NCBI GenBank assembly: GCA_038503065.1
Contig: JBCAMK010000018.1
Span: 1,240,001-1,304,000, forward strand
Direction: 5' to 3'
DNA length: 64,000 nucleotides
Origin: Paragyromitra xinjiangensis
Lineage: Eukaryota > Ascomycota > Pezizomycetes > Pezizales > Discinaceae
The translations under genes and the position numbers were made by a program. The notes beneath the pieces were generated by a model that did no database searches, was not told the DNA's origin, and saw nothing but the letters and a program-made list of their open reading frames with translations. Below, piece after piece: positions 21,257 to 33,059 of the stretch. Every line of letters starts with the position of its first letter. Within the stretch, counting starts at the first letter, position 1.

Positions 21257-23398
21257 CTAGTTCATTTGTGATTGCGCATAACTCGGTGGATTAGAAAAGG
21301 GATCTGGAGAGCGTGAAGGCCATCGATCGCTTGATTCACCCCGCCGACTTCGCGGAGGACTTGGGGAATCTGAAGAAGGGCTTCGCGAATTTGTAAAGAG
21401 ATCCGAGTTTGAGCGCCCTTGACTACCTGACCGTTGGCCCAATTGAGTTTGGTAATAGTTTATCTGACTTAAAGGGGGACTTGGGGACCGCTGAGCAGCT
21501 GGTTGCACATCTGGTTCATCTGGTTCATCGTCGTCGTGTTCGTACCGATCGTAGCCGCCAAAGACATCCAGAATGTGATTTAAGTAGTGGTCAGCTTCTG
21601 GCTGGTACCCTTCTGCACGATACCAATCTGCCAGCTCCCTCGCACATCGCACTATATAAGACTCAGCTGAGTACTTGCCTACCCGTTTTTCCAGAAGTGT
21701 CTTAGATATCCACTCATTGTTACTAGTAAGGACCCAGACCACCGGCCTCTTAGTCGACCCTGATCGTCCCACACCTATGACCTTCGTGTCACGATCCCAC
21801 GCGCCTGCCCCAGGTACTTTTTGCTTTTCCGTCAATGGTGTCGTTGATCTCAGATCCACTAGATTATGGCTCCCTATTTCGTTCCCTGGAACAATCTCAT
21901 ACAAAGGTTTTCTAGGATCCCCGTAGCTAACGAGCACGTTTCTTCCAATCCCATTCCGGTACCACCCCATAATCCGTTTTTGGTCGAACCGCTTCCATCC
22001 CGCCCTGTACCGCTCACAGACCCGTGGGACATAGGACATGTCGATTTCGGGTTCTGGCGGTGGGGTTGGTACGGTATCGGCTCTTGGTTGTGGGAGCTGC
22101 CATTGGACGATTGCCCTATCGGGTTCCGTTCTAGATGATGAAGATTGGGTATCCCGTCTTGGCGATGGGTATTCTATTCTCGCTAATGGGGCTGGCGACG
22201 GGGTTCGAGCACTCGGCGGTTGGGCGCTTGGTCCCGCTGATGTATTGTGGGCGAGCCCTGTTCTTGGATATTGGAGTGCTCGTAGATCTTGATCTGTGTT
22301 TGTCTCGGGTGATCGAGGCCAGGATTCTCTGTCCGATAGAGTTCGAGCGCTTTCCCTTGTCGATGGTTGGGTGATCTGCCGGGCCGTATCTCGTCCCGTT
22401 GGTGGAGATTGGGGTCGAATTAATAGGGTCCGAGCGGTATCTGCTCTTGTATGTGGGGGCCGAACGGCTTCAACTGGCAAAGGTTTGGGGGCTTCTGTCC
22501 TTGGTGGAGCCGGAGCAGTTCTCACTGGGGGGTTCCGGCTGCTGCCTCCCCTGAATGCGGATTGGGCGGTTGCTGTGACTACCCAAGTGCCGTTCGTTTC
22601 TACTGGTGATGGGGGTCGGTATTTCACTAATGATTTTCGGAAGTCGTCTATCCTCGCTGCCAGAACCTGTTCTAATCTTACTAGTTGGGTTTCATTGATA
22701 CCTCGTCTGGATAGTCGAGGTTGAGGGTCCTCTGCTGCTGGGGTTTTGGTGGAGTTCGTTCTCGCTGGTTGGGCGATGACTACTCTCTGTGGTGAAGACT
22801 GAGTGGCTGTCACCTGTGAAGCTCGCGTGAAGTCTGCACTCGATTCCGGAACAATCCCCCAGGCAAGGTTGATTTCAACCCCGAATTTCAACTTGATGTG
22901 TTCCCCCAATATTATCACCTTTGTTTTCGACAAATGGATTCCGAGCCTTTCGAGTCGTTCTATAGCATCTCTCTCATCCGTTGTCTCCAAAGACCTGATG
23001 AATCCCAACATCACGCAGTCTTGCACTTCTGAATCGAATAGCTCTGATTCGATGAAGTTTATCTCGTAGCCCCGTTCTTTCCCCTTCCCTTTTCTGACAC
23101 CAGCTCTTGACCTATCCCTCCCATCATCATCATCGGTTCTTGATCTTGCAGAAGAACTCGATCTATCTGAGTTAGTAGAGTGATATCGACTCGAAGCAGA
23201 ACTTGGATGTCCTGAAGCGTAGCTATGTTGCCTCGAAGTACGGGATACAGGAGATCCTGGAGACCCTATCGTTTCGGAGTCCGAGCCGTCCGTGGAAACG
23301 GGTGAATGAAGGTTCCCCAAATAATCAAATGACTCTCTAGTCTCCTCATAATCCTCGCTGTCGATACTATAGAAACTCTGAGACGATGAAGCCGACAT
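21257..23398 (-). CDS. Large intronless protein of unknown function, Ser/Pro-rich
   Basis: A single uninterrupted 713-aa frame starting at ATG 23398. Residues 1-105 are Ser-rich and probably disordered, ending in a basic KGKGKERG patch. Residues about 110-185 form a plausible folded block (NFIESELFDSEVQDCVMLGF, then HIKLKFGVEINLAWG). Residues 185-455 are a long Pro/Arg/Thr/Ser linker. Residues about 455-620 form a second folded block (YVPRVCERYRAGWKRFDQ, WVLTSNNEWISKTLLEKRVG, ADWYRAEGYQPEADHYLNHI). The tail is acidic, then Ser/Pro/Arg-rich. No signal peptide, membrane segment or catalytic motif is seen. I do not recognise the family. Length without stops and a biased but coherent composition make a real gene likely; a domesticated transposon-derived protein is one alternative. 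Confidence 0.8.
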   Translation of the reverse strand: MSASSSQSFYSIDSEDYEETRESFDYLGNLHSPVSTDGSDSETIGSPGSPVSRTSRQHSYASGHPSSASSRYHSTNSDRSSSSARSRTDDDDGRDRSRAGVRKGKGKERGYEINFIESELFDSEVQDCVMLGFIRSLETTDERDAIERLERLGIHLSKTKVIILGEHIKLKFGVEINLAWGIVPESSADFTRASQVTATQSSPQRVVIAQPARTNSTKTPAAEDPQPRLSRRGINETQLVRLEQVLAARIDDFRKSLVKYRPPSPVETNGTWVVTATAQSAFRGGSSRNPPVRTAPAPPRTEAPKPLPVEAVRPPHTRADTARTLLIRPQSPPTGRDTARQITQPSTRESARTLSDRESWPRSPETNTDQDLRALQYPRTGLAHNTSAGPSAQPPSARTPSPAPLARIEYPSPRRDTQSSSSRTEPDRAIVQWQLPQPRADTVPTPPPEPEIDMSYVPRVCERYRAGWKRFDQKRIMGWYRNGIGRNVLVSYGDPRKPLYEIVPGNEIGSHNLVDLRSTTPLTEKQKVPGAGAWDRDTKVIGVGRSGSTKRPVVWVLTSNNEWISKTLLEKRVGKYSAESYIVRCARELADWYRAEGYQPEADHYLNHILDVFGGYDRYEHDDDEPDEPDVQPAAQRSPSPPLSQINYYQTQLGQRSGSQGRSNSDLFTNSRSPSSDSPSPPRSRRGESSDRWPSRSPDPFSNPPSYAQSQMN

Positions 23399-26022
23399 GG
23401 TGGTTATGCTGGGGCGTAGTGATGATAGTATCGTCAGAAGCCAACCCGGCTCTATTAATACCCCCCCTCAAATACTAGGCAGACATGATCCCAGCTCTAC
23501 GTTTCTATTCCTAGTACACTGAAAATAGCATCCGGATATCCTAAACTTTCTATAACTTCCTGTCTCGACTAAACCTGTCTAGACTAGTCGCAGCACAAGG
23601 CCATAATAGGTTCATGTAGCCGTAGACTAGAAGGGGGGAACCTTGTTCTTGACGTGTCGGGTATTACAGCGTCGAGATAGTTTTGTTTTTGTTCTATCCA
23701 GCCAATGCCTTCTATAGATTGGAACTTCGACTACATCAGTGGCGGCACTGCCGCCAAGTTCGTTCCATAGCAGGTAGTCTCATGCAGCGTGTATGGCGTG
23801 AGGCGTTACCTGAAAGAGAGGTACTATTCCTGGAATTTGAAATACACGCACGTAGTGGGGGCCGATTGTTACAGACTATTCCATCTAGCGCACGCGATCT
23901 GAAATGTACCAGGTGCCCTTGCAAGCAATAATCCCGTTTCTATGTCGCAAACGCATCAGATATTAGTACTGTGGCTGAGACCATCGTGGGGTGGTGGGTT
24001 GAAGTTTAACAGCGCTTGGACGTGTCAACCCTAACCCTGCACCGAGTGATCGTTAGTGATCGGCAAGGGGCAAGGGGTAAGGGATGACGCTAGTTGCAAC
24101 CGTTCCGTATGAGACAAACTTAATCTTAGGAGTGAACCAGAACAGTGAGACTTCGCTTCCGAGCGGGGGGAAATGAAAACCCCTATTGAATCCTTATGTA
24201 GGTTTGGTTTCGGCTAGCGGGCTGAGACTTGGGAGCTTCGGTAAGCGCCGGCATGGAGATAGCATGATTTGATGTGATTAGTACGGGTTGGAATGGGTTA
24301 GCGTATTTGGTTGCTTGTTTTAGGCGCGGGGGTGGTACGTCATTTTAACTATTATGTTCGCTACATCCGTAATATAATCACGCAATCATAAAGTCTCACT
24401 CGTCTTGACAAAACCCTGTTTGTTGAAAATGGGCTTCCTAGTCGGGTATCGATAGTAGACTCTAGCAGACCCTAATGGGGAGGTATCGGAAGTCCCGAAG
24501 CTGAAGAATTTTCGTGTACTAGTATGCGGGGTCCGTCTATAAATTCGGGCCTGGTCACAGTCGAGAGTAAATCAATCAAGTCTCGATCTCTATTTTACAA
24601 CACTGTTTTGTAATACGGGGATAGAGAGTTAAGAGAAGGAGAAGGCTTGACTGACTCGGCTCAAATATAGTATAGGCTCGGCAAATATGCTTTGCTCGTG
24701 TTAGAACCTTCCATGACCTGCGCTGTTTATCGTGAAAGGTACTTCATTAGCCATTGGGAGCAACGCTCCAACCTATTTGGAAAATCGCACGTATTTTGGG
24801 TTAAAGTAGAAATGATCACGGAGAGTAGTTCAATAAAATTGCTTGATCTGCCATCTCAAATAGACAGGCTCCAACTCAAGGTTGTGGATAATAATCATGC
24901 AGGGAGGCTGAAAGGGGAATTTCATCATGGAGTCTAAGATCGGGGGTTTGGTTTATGTCCAAAGGCATGGGTTTTAGGGGTGTGCGGGCTCATGTTACCT
25001 ATTTTTGGGCTTTTGCTTTTGAACCGATGCCTTGTGGGGTTTTAGGGCTCCCCTTGGTTTGGTTGTGGTAATGGCTTAGGGCTATGTATAAATGATGGTA
25101 TATTGTATATTGGGGCGTTTGTGGGGGATCTTGCTCTGATAAGTTAAAATCTACTTCGGGAATAATTAGATTATAGTAAACTATACACATACTAGCGATG
25201 TATCTGTAGGGGTAGCGAGTATGGGGGGGAACCCAATTCTCCGGTAGTTCTCTGAAAACCGACATACGTCCACACCTATATTTATATACTTACAAAGGTA
25301 CCAGTATGCTCCTATTCCGAAGCATTTCTCAAGACTTCACAGAATTTTGAGCTAAGGAATTCGTACTAATTAGAGAGTCTTTCTAACACTACCCATCAAT
25401 GCAAATTCTTCGGCCTGAGACGACAAATACAAAACTTGGACGTAAAAAAGGCTGACTAGACTTTATCGGATGGGGAAAAACCAACGAATTGGGAAGTTCT
25501 GCTTGACAAAGAGACTGGAAGGAGATGTAAGACACTACTATCGCTATGACGACAAATGAGATAAGAACTGAATACATTATTACCGAAAAAGTGGGGGCTG
25601 TGCCTCAGCATATAAGAGACGGTGAACACCGGGGTAGTAGAGAAAGATAATGAAAGGAAGATATGTATTAGAACTAATAGATGGGAGTATAAGCCACCAG
25701 CCTCAGTCAATCATCGTGGGCGGAAATAGCGAGAGCTGGGAGTTTGGTAGACGGATCAGAGCTAGAATAGGTTTTTTCAATACTATTCTCGACGTCATTT
25801 CGATTGGGCATCGAATAATTTTCAGGAGCGTAATCCGAGGTCCTCGCGCTGTTTTTGATTAGGTGTCGGATTATTTGCAGGGGCATAATGTGAGAAGTTC
25901 CTTCGTATAGCTTACAACGCATTGCCATATTCGCCGACCGGAGGGTTGATATCAGTCCCGTTGTCGATTAGGAGCCGCACAACCTCTAGTTTGCTACCTC
26001 GTGTTGCAAGTTGTAAGGCATT
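23399..26022. other. Gene-free stretch
   Basis: No convincing gene. It contains a telomere-like AACCCTAACCCT at 24027-24038 and, at 24428-24452, a copy of the sequence shared with 2539-2563. Confidence 0.5.
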
Positions 26023-29000
26023 CTAATGCGCCGATGGATCATGCCGAGCATTGGTTTTAGCACCGTTTTCGACCAGGAACTGCACAACCTCCTGGTTGTG
26101 ACTCAATTCTGCAGCTTGCAAGGCATTCCCATAGTAGTCAGCCTGGGCATTAACATCAGCTCCTTTTTCGACTAGGAACCGCACAGCCTCCAGGTTGCCA
26201 TCCCGTGCTGTAGCTTGCAAGGCATTCCCATATCTACCACCCTGGGCATTAACATCAGCTCCTTTTTCGACCAGGAACCGCACAGCCTCCAGGTTGCTAT
26301 TCCACGCTGCGGCTTGCGAGGCATTCCTATATCCACCACCCTGAGCGTTAGCATTAGCTCCCTTTTCGACCGGGAACTGCACAGTCTCTAGACTGCCGCA
26401 AGTTGCTGCAGCTTGCGAGGCATTCCCATGGTAGCCACCCTGAGCATGAACATCAGTTCCTTTTTCGGCCAGGAACCGCACAGCCTCCAGATTTTTAGGA
26501 ATTGCTGCAGCTTGCAAAGCATTCCCATAGCAGCCACCCTGAGCATTAACATCAGCTCCTTTTTCGACCAGGAACCACACAGCCTCCAGATTGCCCTGGT
26601 GTGCTGCAGCTTGTAAGGCATTCCCATAGAAGCCAGCTTGGGCATTAACATCAGCTCCTTTTTCGACCAGGAACCGCACAGCCTCCAGGTTGCCATGGTG
26701 TGTTGCAGCTTGCAAGGCATTCCCATATTGACCACCCTGAGCATTAACATCAGCTCCTTTTTCGACCAGGAACCCCACAGCCTCCAGGTTGCCATGGTGT
26801 GCTGCAGCTTGCAAGACATTCCCATAGTAGCCACCCTGGGCATTGACATTAGCTCCCTTTTCGACCAAAAACCGGACAACTCCTAGCATGCTACCGGTTG
26901 CTGCAGCTTGCAAGGCATTTCCATACTCGCCTCCTTGGGCGTTGATATCGGCCTTGTTTTTGAGCAGAAATTCGACCTGCTCCTTATGACCAAGGTGTGC
27001 TGCAACGTGCAAGGCATCTCTGAAAAAATTGGGAATACTGCTGTAGGATCCGTCGGCAATAATGTCCGCCACAAGTTGGAACAAGTGGCTTTCATAAATA
27101 AAGTGGAAAGGCTCGCTGATCAGGTAGTCCTCTCCGAAAGATAGTCTATATTGGTAATCGAAGTATATATGACCGGGGTCATGCCATAAGAATTTTTGAG
27201 TGACTTCAGTATCAAGGGCTCCATATCCATAACCAATCCGTATATGATACGATAGGGCACGTCCTGCATAATCTAGTAATGGAAATTCCTTAATTACGAT
27301 CTGGTTCTCCCAGCTAGAATACTGCTGGAGTCGCAACTTGGTTTCTGGAAAGCGCAGATAGGATATGCAAATCATGGCTAGGTGGGCATGGCCCAGGGAC
27401 TTGACAATCTGAGACTGAATATTATCAGTCGACGTGAGGGTGGCTTCTTCAACTAAAAGGAGATCCTTGACTGATTGGTGAATGGGCTGAACTTTTCCAG
27501 AGCTTACTTCCAACAACCCTCCAGATATCCTTCGGGTGCGGTTTTCTGTTTCGGATAATTTTTGGACGCTTGCTGATTGCTCTAGATCTAACTGCGATGA
27601 AAAACCATGTTTCCCAATCGCGATAGCATATCGAAAGTCTTCTAATTCTAAAGATCTTTGTGCTAGAAGTGCCCACTCGAACATCAATATTGCCTCATCG
27701 CGATCTTCAGCTGGAAGCCCGTTTAGTATTTGAGTGTAAAGTTCGTCCAGTCCTCCCGGAATTGAGCACAGCTTTTCGTTTAGCTCTGAGGTAGAGGCAC
27801 CGTGAACCGCGTCCTCCAGAATATCAATAACAAGCGTTACCCAGAGGAACACTCCTTCAGCACGGCGCAACAGTTCATCTCGCAAGAATTCTCTGTGGAT
27901 TTTGGGGAACCGTTTGACCTGATCCTCCACATAAATTCTCAGATCGGGTTCAGTGAAGTGTTGGAGTGTTATCTCCTGGAAGATCTCGGTTTCCGTTTTT
28001 ATAGCCCTGATTATTCCAAGTAACTTCGGCTCGGGGCGGCTTGTAACGAAAAGTTTTAATTGGTTTCCTGAGCGAGGAACAGCACGGGTAAGCTGCATAA
28101 GGTATTTGCGTACTTCGCGCTTCGAATTCTCTTCGCATTCGTCAAATGCATCGATAAACAGGTAAGTCGGTTTAACGTTGGGTCTGGTGGTCACATCTAG
28201 CAAGATCTGGAAAAGAGCTTGTAGCGGCCATTCAAAGCTTTTGCCAAACTTTTTCTTCATCTTCCTATAATCGGGGAGCGCATAGTCGAGTAATGCGGGT
28301 GATTGAGAGAGGATCTGGTGCAACAGCGTTTGGAGAAAGCCTCTTGAGGACTTCTCAAGGCTTTCTCCTCGATTGTGAAAGAAAAAGCTCCCTATCGTAG
28401 GGCTAGATGCACCTCCGGTTGCTGAATGATGGGCAAAATCTTCGAGAACGTACTTTGCGAAGGTTGATTTACCACTCCCGGGTTTTCCAAGCACCCAGAA
28501 CACTCCTGAACCCCCATCACGCCAATTGGTAAACTCCTGGAGATCCCGTATCCAAGTAAAAGTTGATTCTTGGGATTTTGAGACATTGTATTGACGGCTT
28601 TCCATCGATTTAAAGGCTAGGCTCTTCAGGCATGCTGTGTGCAAGGGTTTTGTTAGAAGGTATGATTTATGGAGTCGAGAGGTTAGTATTAATGCAATAC
28701 CTTTCATCTCATCGTCCATCTCTTTGGCGCACGCGGCTTCGAGTTCCGCCATCCCTATAAAAATTGGGTTAGCAACATGAAAATCTAGAGGAGCTATGAA
28801 GGGAATCAAGCGAGTTTGAGCTAGTAGCGGAAGAAAGATTGAAAGGTCAATTGAAGAGTTATGCAAATAGTAGGTGGTTTTTTCGAATCTCAGCTGAGCG
28901 AGGGAGGTGAGCGTGGATTTGCCTTTGGTTGCAAGGTTCCATGACGTATGGCATTAGGACTACTGTCATGTGATTCTGGTAATGCAAGGGGAAGTTAACC

Positions 29001-30824
29001 CAAGTCAACCTTTCACACTCTTTCCAATGACAAGGTTTCCCGGTCCGATAACCTGGCCTGCTGCTGGTCTGGGCGCCAGAAACGATGTTGAGGGAGCGAC
29101 GAAGTCGGGATCCAGATAACTCTTCAACTGATTTCACAGCCTTTCCACAACTAAAAACCTCAATCGGACTCGAGGGCGATAAAATCGTCCCCAATTTGTA
29201 GTCGACTTAGATCGAATTCGCTTCTAGGTCAACAAACCTTCTAGAACACCTCCGACCATTTTTTCCATCTCTCCCTTAACCAATGTGTAATTATTATCCT
29301 CTCTAGACTCGAATTTGTTCATCCCCACGTGGTCGGCGTCCAGTCCTATCTTCGTCTTTCCGGGAATAGTTCCCGAATTTTCGTCCACCGCCTGAAGTAT
29401 CATGGACCATTTGTTAACGCTTAAAAGTGCTGTTATTTCGAGCTAATCGATGTGGGATCTACTCACATGAAGCAAAGGAATACCCCATTTCTTTGTCTTA
29501 TACTTCTCCCAAAAGCTTACTAACCTACGATCTTGATATCCTCCGAGAAATTTGTCATTCAGTTCCCGCAGAAGTTGTGTACCGGGCTCTAGAGTCTCCA
29601 GAAGTTCCGTACTGGACCCGAGCCAATATGTGCCGTAAGACATCACTTTTCCAATCCCGGTGAGGCGAGACCCATCATGAGGCACACCTAAGAATATGAT
29701 GCCAACCACGGAATCGGCCAAACTTTTGCATCCATTTCTATTTTCCTTGGCGGCAACCAGAGCCTGGATAACATGGGTCATTAAATGGCTATGTATGAAA
29801 GGCTTTTGAAGAAATATACCTTCTTTATCACTATCCCACCAAAACTATGCCCCACGAAGATTATTGGACGTTTCTGTAGACCACCCTGTGAGATATTAGT
29901 ATGAATTTCAGGATAACTGAAATAAATGTATTCCTAGTGTAAATGTAAGGGGGTAGAAGTGGGGGCGCCTGAGAAAACATATATGAATACGAAAACATGA
30001 ATGATCTATCATCAACTCTAACAGCTCAGATTCCTGTCACATATACACCCATGTGGGGAGCTTGCGGGGAAAGATAGAATAACGGAAAGGATTGGGTGTC
30101 ATCGGGTAGTTAGACATCACCGACGCCACCTGCCTCCTTTCAATAATACCGCCAGACTTTTGGGCATGATCGGAGTACTCATCCTGAACCCTTTAAGTAT
30201 CCCCTGTCTAAACATACCTTACGCTCGATATCCAGAAAGTGTAGAAGCTCACTCCCACAATTCTCGACCGATTTGACAGCCGCGTCGATATCCCACTTTG
30301 AATTATGGTTGAAGGCCATAATACGTGCATTAGGAAATTCTTTCGGTAGCAGATCTTTCAACCACATAACACCACTTGCTTCGTGTTTCCAAGCCCAATC
30401 CGGGTTCGATCCTAAGCCATGTACAGCAACAATACTATATATTGTGAGCACTAGTATGATAGCGTAAACGCGAAGCCCGTAAACAAGGGGATACGACTCA
30501 CTCTACGTGAATTTTCTCCGTACTTTCCTCCTCCGGATATAGAACAACGATCCCCGTTTTAGGCTTCGGTGAATTTTTCAGTAAAAGAAGTAGTAGAAGT
30601 TGCGCCGGTGAAAGCGCAATATCAATCGCATTCAACGCAATATACACCGCGAAACCGACACGCCGTACTCCTAGTGACACCAATAAGTCGTTATATTCGT
30701 CCAACCCCATCCCAAGGGCGGCCGTGAGAACGAGCGTCAGCCCTAGGAATCGGGGTTGAGGGTCGATCGCAAACCCTAGATGACAGCCGCCAGCGAGCAG
30801 GAGGATATAGTCCCAGTAGAACAT
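26023..30824 (-). CDS. NLR-like protein: hydrophobic N-terminus, serine hydrolase, NACHT, ankyrin repeats
   Basis: Exons 30824-30502, 30434-30218, 29885-29820, 29763-29467, 29391-29238, 28754-28701 and 28634-26023 give 1240 aa with all phases consistent. Residues 1-105 hold two hydrophobic helices (LGLTLVLTAALG, LSPAQLLLLLLL). The hydrolase follows: IVAVHGLGSNPDWAW, GHSFGG with Ser194, IIFLGVPHDGS, and probable His322 in DADHVGMNK. The bridge GMAELEAACAKEMDD leads to the NACHT ATPase: Walker A GKPGSGKST (420-428) and Walker B YLFIDAFDECEE (about 528-539). Ten ankyrin repeats fill the last ~330 residues. The 66-bp intron 28635-28700 is a multiple of three and would be read through by naive prediction. 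The 483-bp intron 28755-29237 (donor gtttgt) is the weak point: without it the locus would be a 356-aa hydrolase followed by a separate NACHT-ankyrin gene starting at ATG 28752. The family is tied to non-self recognition and cell-death signalling in fungi. Confidence 0.85.
26030..27010 (-). repeat. Ten 99-bp ankyrin-coding repeats in the NLR gene
   Basis: Units encode YGNALQAAAHHGNLEAVRFL followed by VEKGADVNAQGG. Most are close to consensus, but two adjacent units have drifted (GNASQAAA, EKGTDVHAQGG, EKGANANAQGG, a Pro within the second helix in one unit). Unit length and the VNAQGGxYGNALQAAA core equal those of the array at 6290-7670. Confidence 0.95.
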
Positions 30825-31183
30825 CAAGTATCACTTGAGTAATATTTGGATTAAAAAAAGACGAAGATAGTGTCGTGTGATGACTGAGAAGGTTTGGTGA
30901 AGGATTTGAAAGAGGAGGACACATTCAGCCGTACTAGCCACGACACCCTGTTTCACGAGGACTAGACAAGGGCAGTCCACTTGGGCCAACAGATCTACAT
31001 CTTTGACGGGTTATTTTTTTCTTTTTCTTCACAGGTAATTTGTTTGGTTAGAGGATCAGTCGTTGATGCAGGTTGAGTGTGGCGCTGAGGTTACTGCAGG
31101 ACAAGTCTGTGTAGCTTAGTCAAGACTTAGTTGCCACACAAGCAGATAGTATATGATGGGTCATCATTAGCCTCGTACCCAGG

Positions 31184-31267
31184 CTGTTAGGAAGTGTGGC
31201 GTGAAGTGAAGAGGTTGGCAACGGCGCTAATCCATATTAGGCATATTCAACGTTCACTTCCTAACAG
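31184..31267. repeat. 84-bp element with perfect 13-bp inverted termini
   Basis: CTGTTAGGAAGTG (31184-31196) and CACTTCCTAACAG (31255-31267) are perfect inverted copies. The TGTTAGG...CCTAACA ends resemble LTR termini (TG...CA), and the element sits about 190 bp upstream of the gag frame. It could be a remnant LTR with an internal deletion or an unrelated miniature element. No target-site duplication is obvious. Confidence 0.6.
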
Positions 31268-31457
31268 CGGAAGTTGAAAAGTAGGTGGTTGGGAAGAGTA
31301 GGGCTTAGGGTTGTGGCGGAGAATGTGGCGCGCCGCAAAACCTACAGCCTGGCGAGCGAGGCTAGGTCATCATCAATAACTATCATCGAAGTGATCAAGA
31401 GGAGGTCCCTGATCATCAATAAGTTCCCCACATCAAAACCCCCCTCAACCCGTAAAC

Positions 31458-32654
31458 ATGGCAGAATCTCCAGCACCCCTGATACGTCGTGCATCGAACA
31501 CAGAAACCCCGCCGAACTTTTCCGAAACCACCGTCGCCGCCCACATCACCCCGTGGGTAGCATCCTCCGCGGCCTCGATGGCCACCATCTTGGCCAACCT
31601 TGGCGTAACCACCCCTGCCGCTGCCGTCACCACCATCGAAAACATGATAGACCTCGCTTCCGCCGCCGCTTCCCTCCGCCGTGACCTGGAGGACCTAAGG
31701 ATGCAACTTAGGGCCGCCCAGGACACTAATACTTCGTCCGCCGCCACGATTGCCCGCCTTCAGGGAGAGCTTACCCAAGCTCTCGCTCGAACATCCGGGT
31801 CATCGATTTCCTTGAACTTCACTCGGAAGTTCAACGGCGATCCCACACAAGTCTGGGATTGGCTAATTACCGCCCGAGGCTTTCTCTCCGTCCGCTCCGC
31901 CCACTTCTCCTCCCCTTTGGAGGCAGTGGAATTTTTTAGAGGCCTTCTTAGAGGCAACGCCCTGACCTGGGCTAACGTTCACTCCCCCTCCGTCGCCGCG
32001 GTGTATGCTACACCCGGACGCTCTAACTCTGCGGCAGCAGAGGCCTTTCTCTCCGCCCTGGAAACACAGTTCCAGGACCCCCACTCCGCCTCCGATGCCT
32101 TCTACGCTCTCCTCTCCCTCCGCCAAGGCACCACACCTTTCAGGGTGTTCTCGGTGGAGTTCGATAACCTCTGTCACCGTGCTGGGTGGACCTTCCCTGA
32201 AAGGGGTCCAGAAATGGCTACCCGGCTAGCCACCTCGATTCGTCCGGCCCTCCGCAACTGCATCAATTCGGCGCTTGTGAATGTCGATATCGACCAACCG
32301 GTTATCAGGACAGTCGATTCCCTGGACTTCCCCTCTCTCCGGCGGCACTGCTTGCGCATGGATGCTCACATCTCCATGCCGGCAACCCGTTCCGTCGCCG
32401 CCGCCGCTCCTGCTCCTCCTGCTCCCGCCGTTGTCGCCGCCGTTAGCCAGTCTAGGCCAATTTCCTACGGGGAATTTCCAGATTGCCCTCCCGGCCCTCA
32501 CGATACCCCCGGAGAGTTCCGCGGCCGCCTGGCCGAAGTCCAAGGTCTTCGAAAGAAGATCGTTGACGCCGGGCGCTGCCTCCGCTGCCGCCAACCTGGG
32601 GCCCCTCACCGGTGGCCCGGGACTCAAGACTGTGTGCCACGACGCCGTCGTTAG
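31458..32654 (+). mobile_element. LTR retrotransposon gag fragment (Gypsy-like)
   Basis: An intact 398-aa frame, GC-rich relative to its flanks. The N-terminus is Ala/Thr-rich with a coiled-coil (LASAAASLRRDLEDLRMQLR). A retrotransposon gag/capsid region follows (NFTRKFNGDPTQVWDWLITA, then FFRGLLRGNALTWANV and LRQGTTPFRVFSVEFDNLC). It ends in a single zinc-knuckle-like motif, C-x2-C-x6-H-x7-C, near residue 378. The frame stops at 32652-32654; GC-rich sequence continues out of frame to about 32835, where it breaks abruptly into AT-rich sequence. No protease, reverse transcriptase or integrase is present, so the element is a truncated relic. The gag frame is open, so it is either recent or spared from mutation. 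Confidence 0.85.
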
Positions 32655-33059
32655 CCACGCTCGGGCCCCTAAGCTCCAGGTGTCGCCCCTCCTGCTCCGC
32701 CTCAGTCTCCGCCTCCTAGCCCCCCTCTTCCGAGATCCCCATCCTTTGAGCCGATCGCCAGGATGCGGGATATATTCACCAGTTCTATGGTGCCAACGCC
32801 AGCGTCCCCAATTTTGCCATGGAACGTTCCGTTTGTAACCGGAACCCCATTGAGCACATAGGTGGCGGACAACTAGGCTATTGTGATGATTTTGAGCGAA
32901 CGTTTACAATACCATGACAACGAAACTTAAGCCTCTCAATATCAGAGACAAAGAACTGTACTCGCAACTTGTACTAGCAAATAAATAAATAAAATAAAAA
33001 TCATGGGCGTGCTGCTTGATCTTGTGTGCTACCCCTTTACAAGAACCATAACAAACAAA

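Noticed and set aside
26172..26886. Repetitive frames overlapping the NLR ankyrin region on both strands
   Set aside because: Alternative-frame readings of the ankyrin array with no independent support.
31445..32658. Long frames antisense to or overlapping the gag frame
   Set aside because: Shadow frames caused by GC-rich codon bias; only the 398-aa plus-strand frame has gag and zinc-knuckle features.
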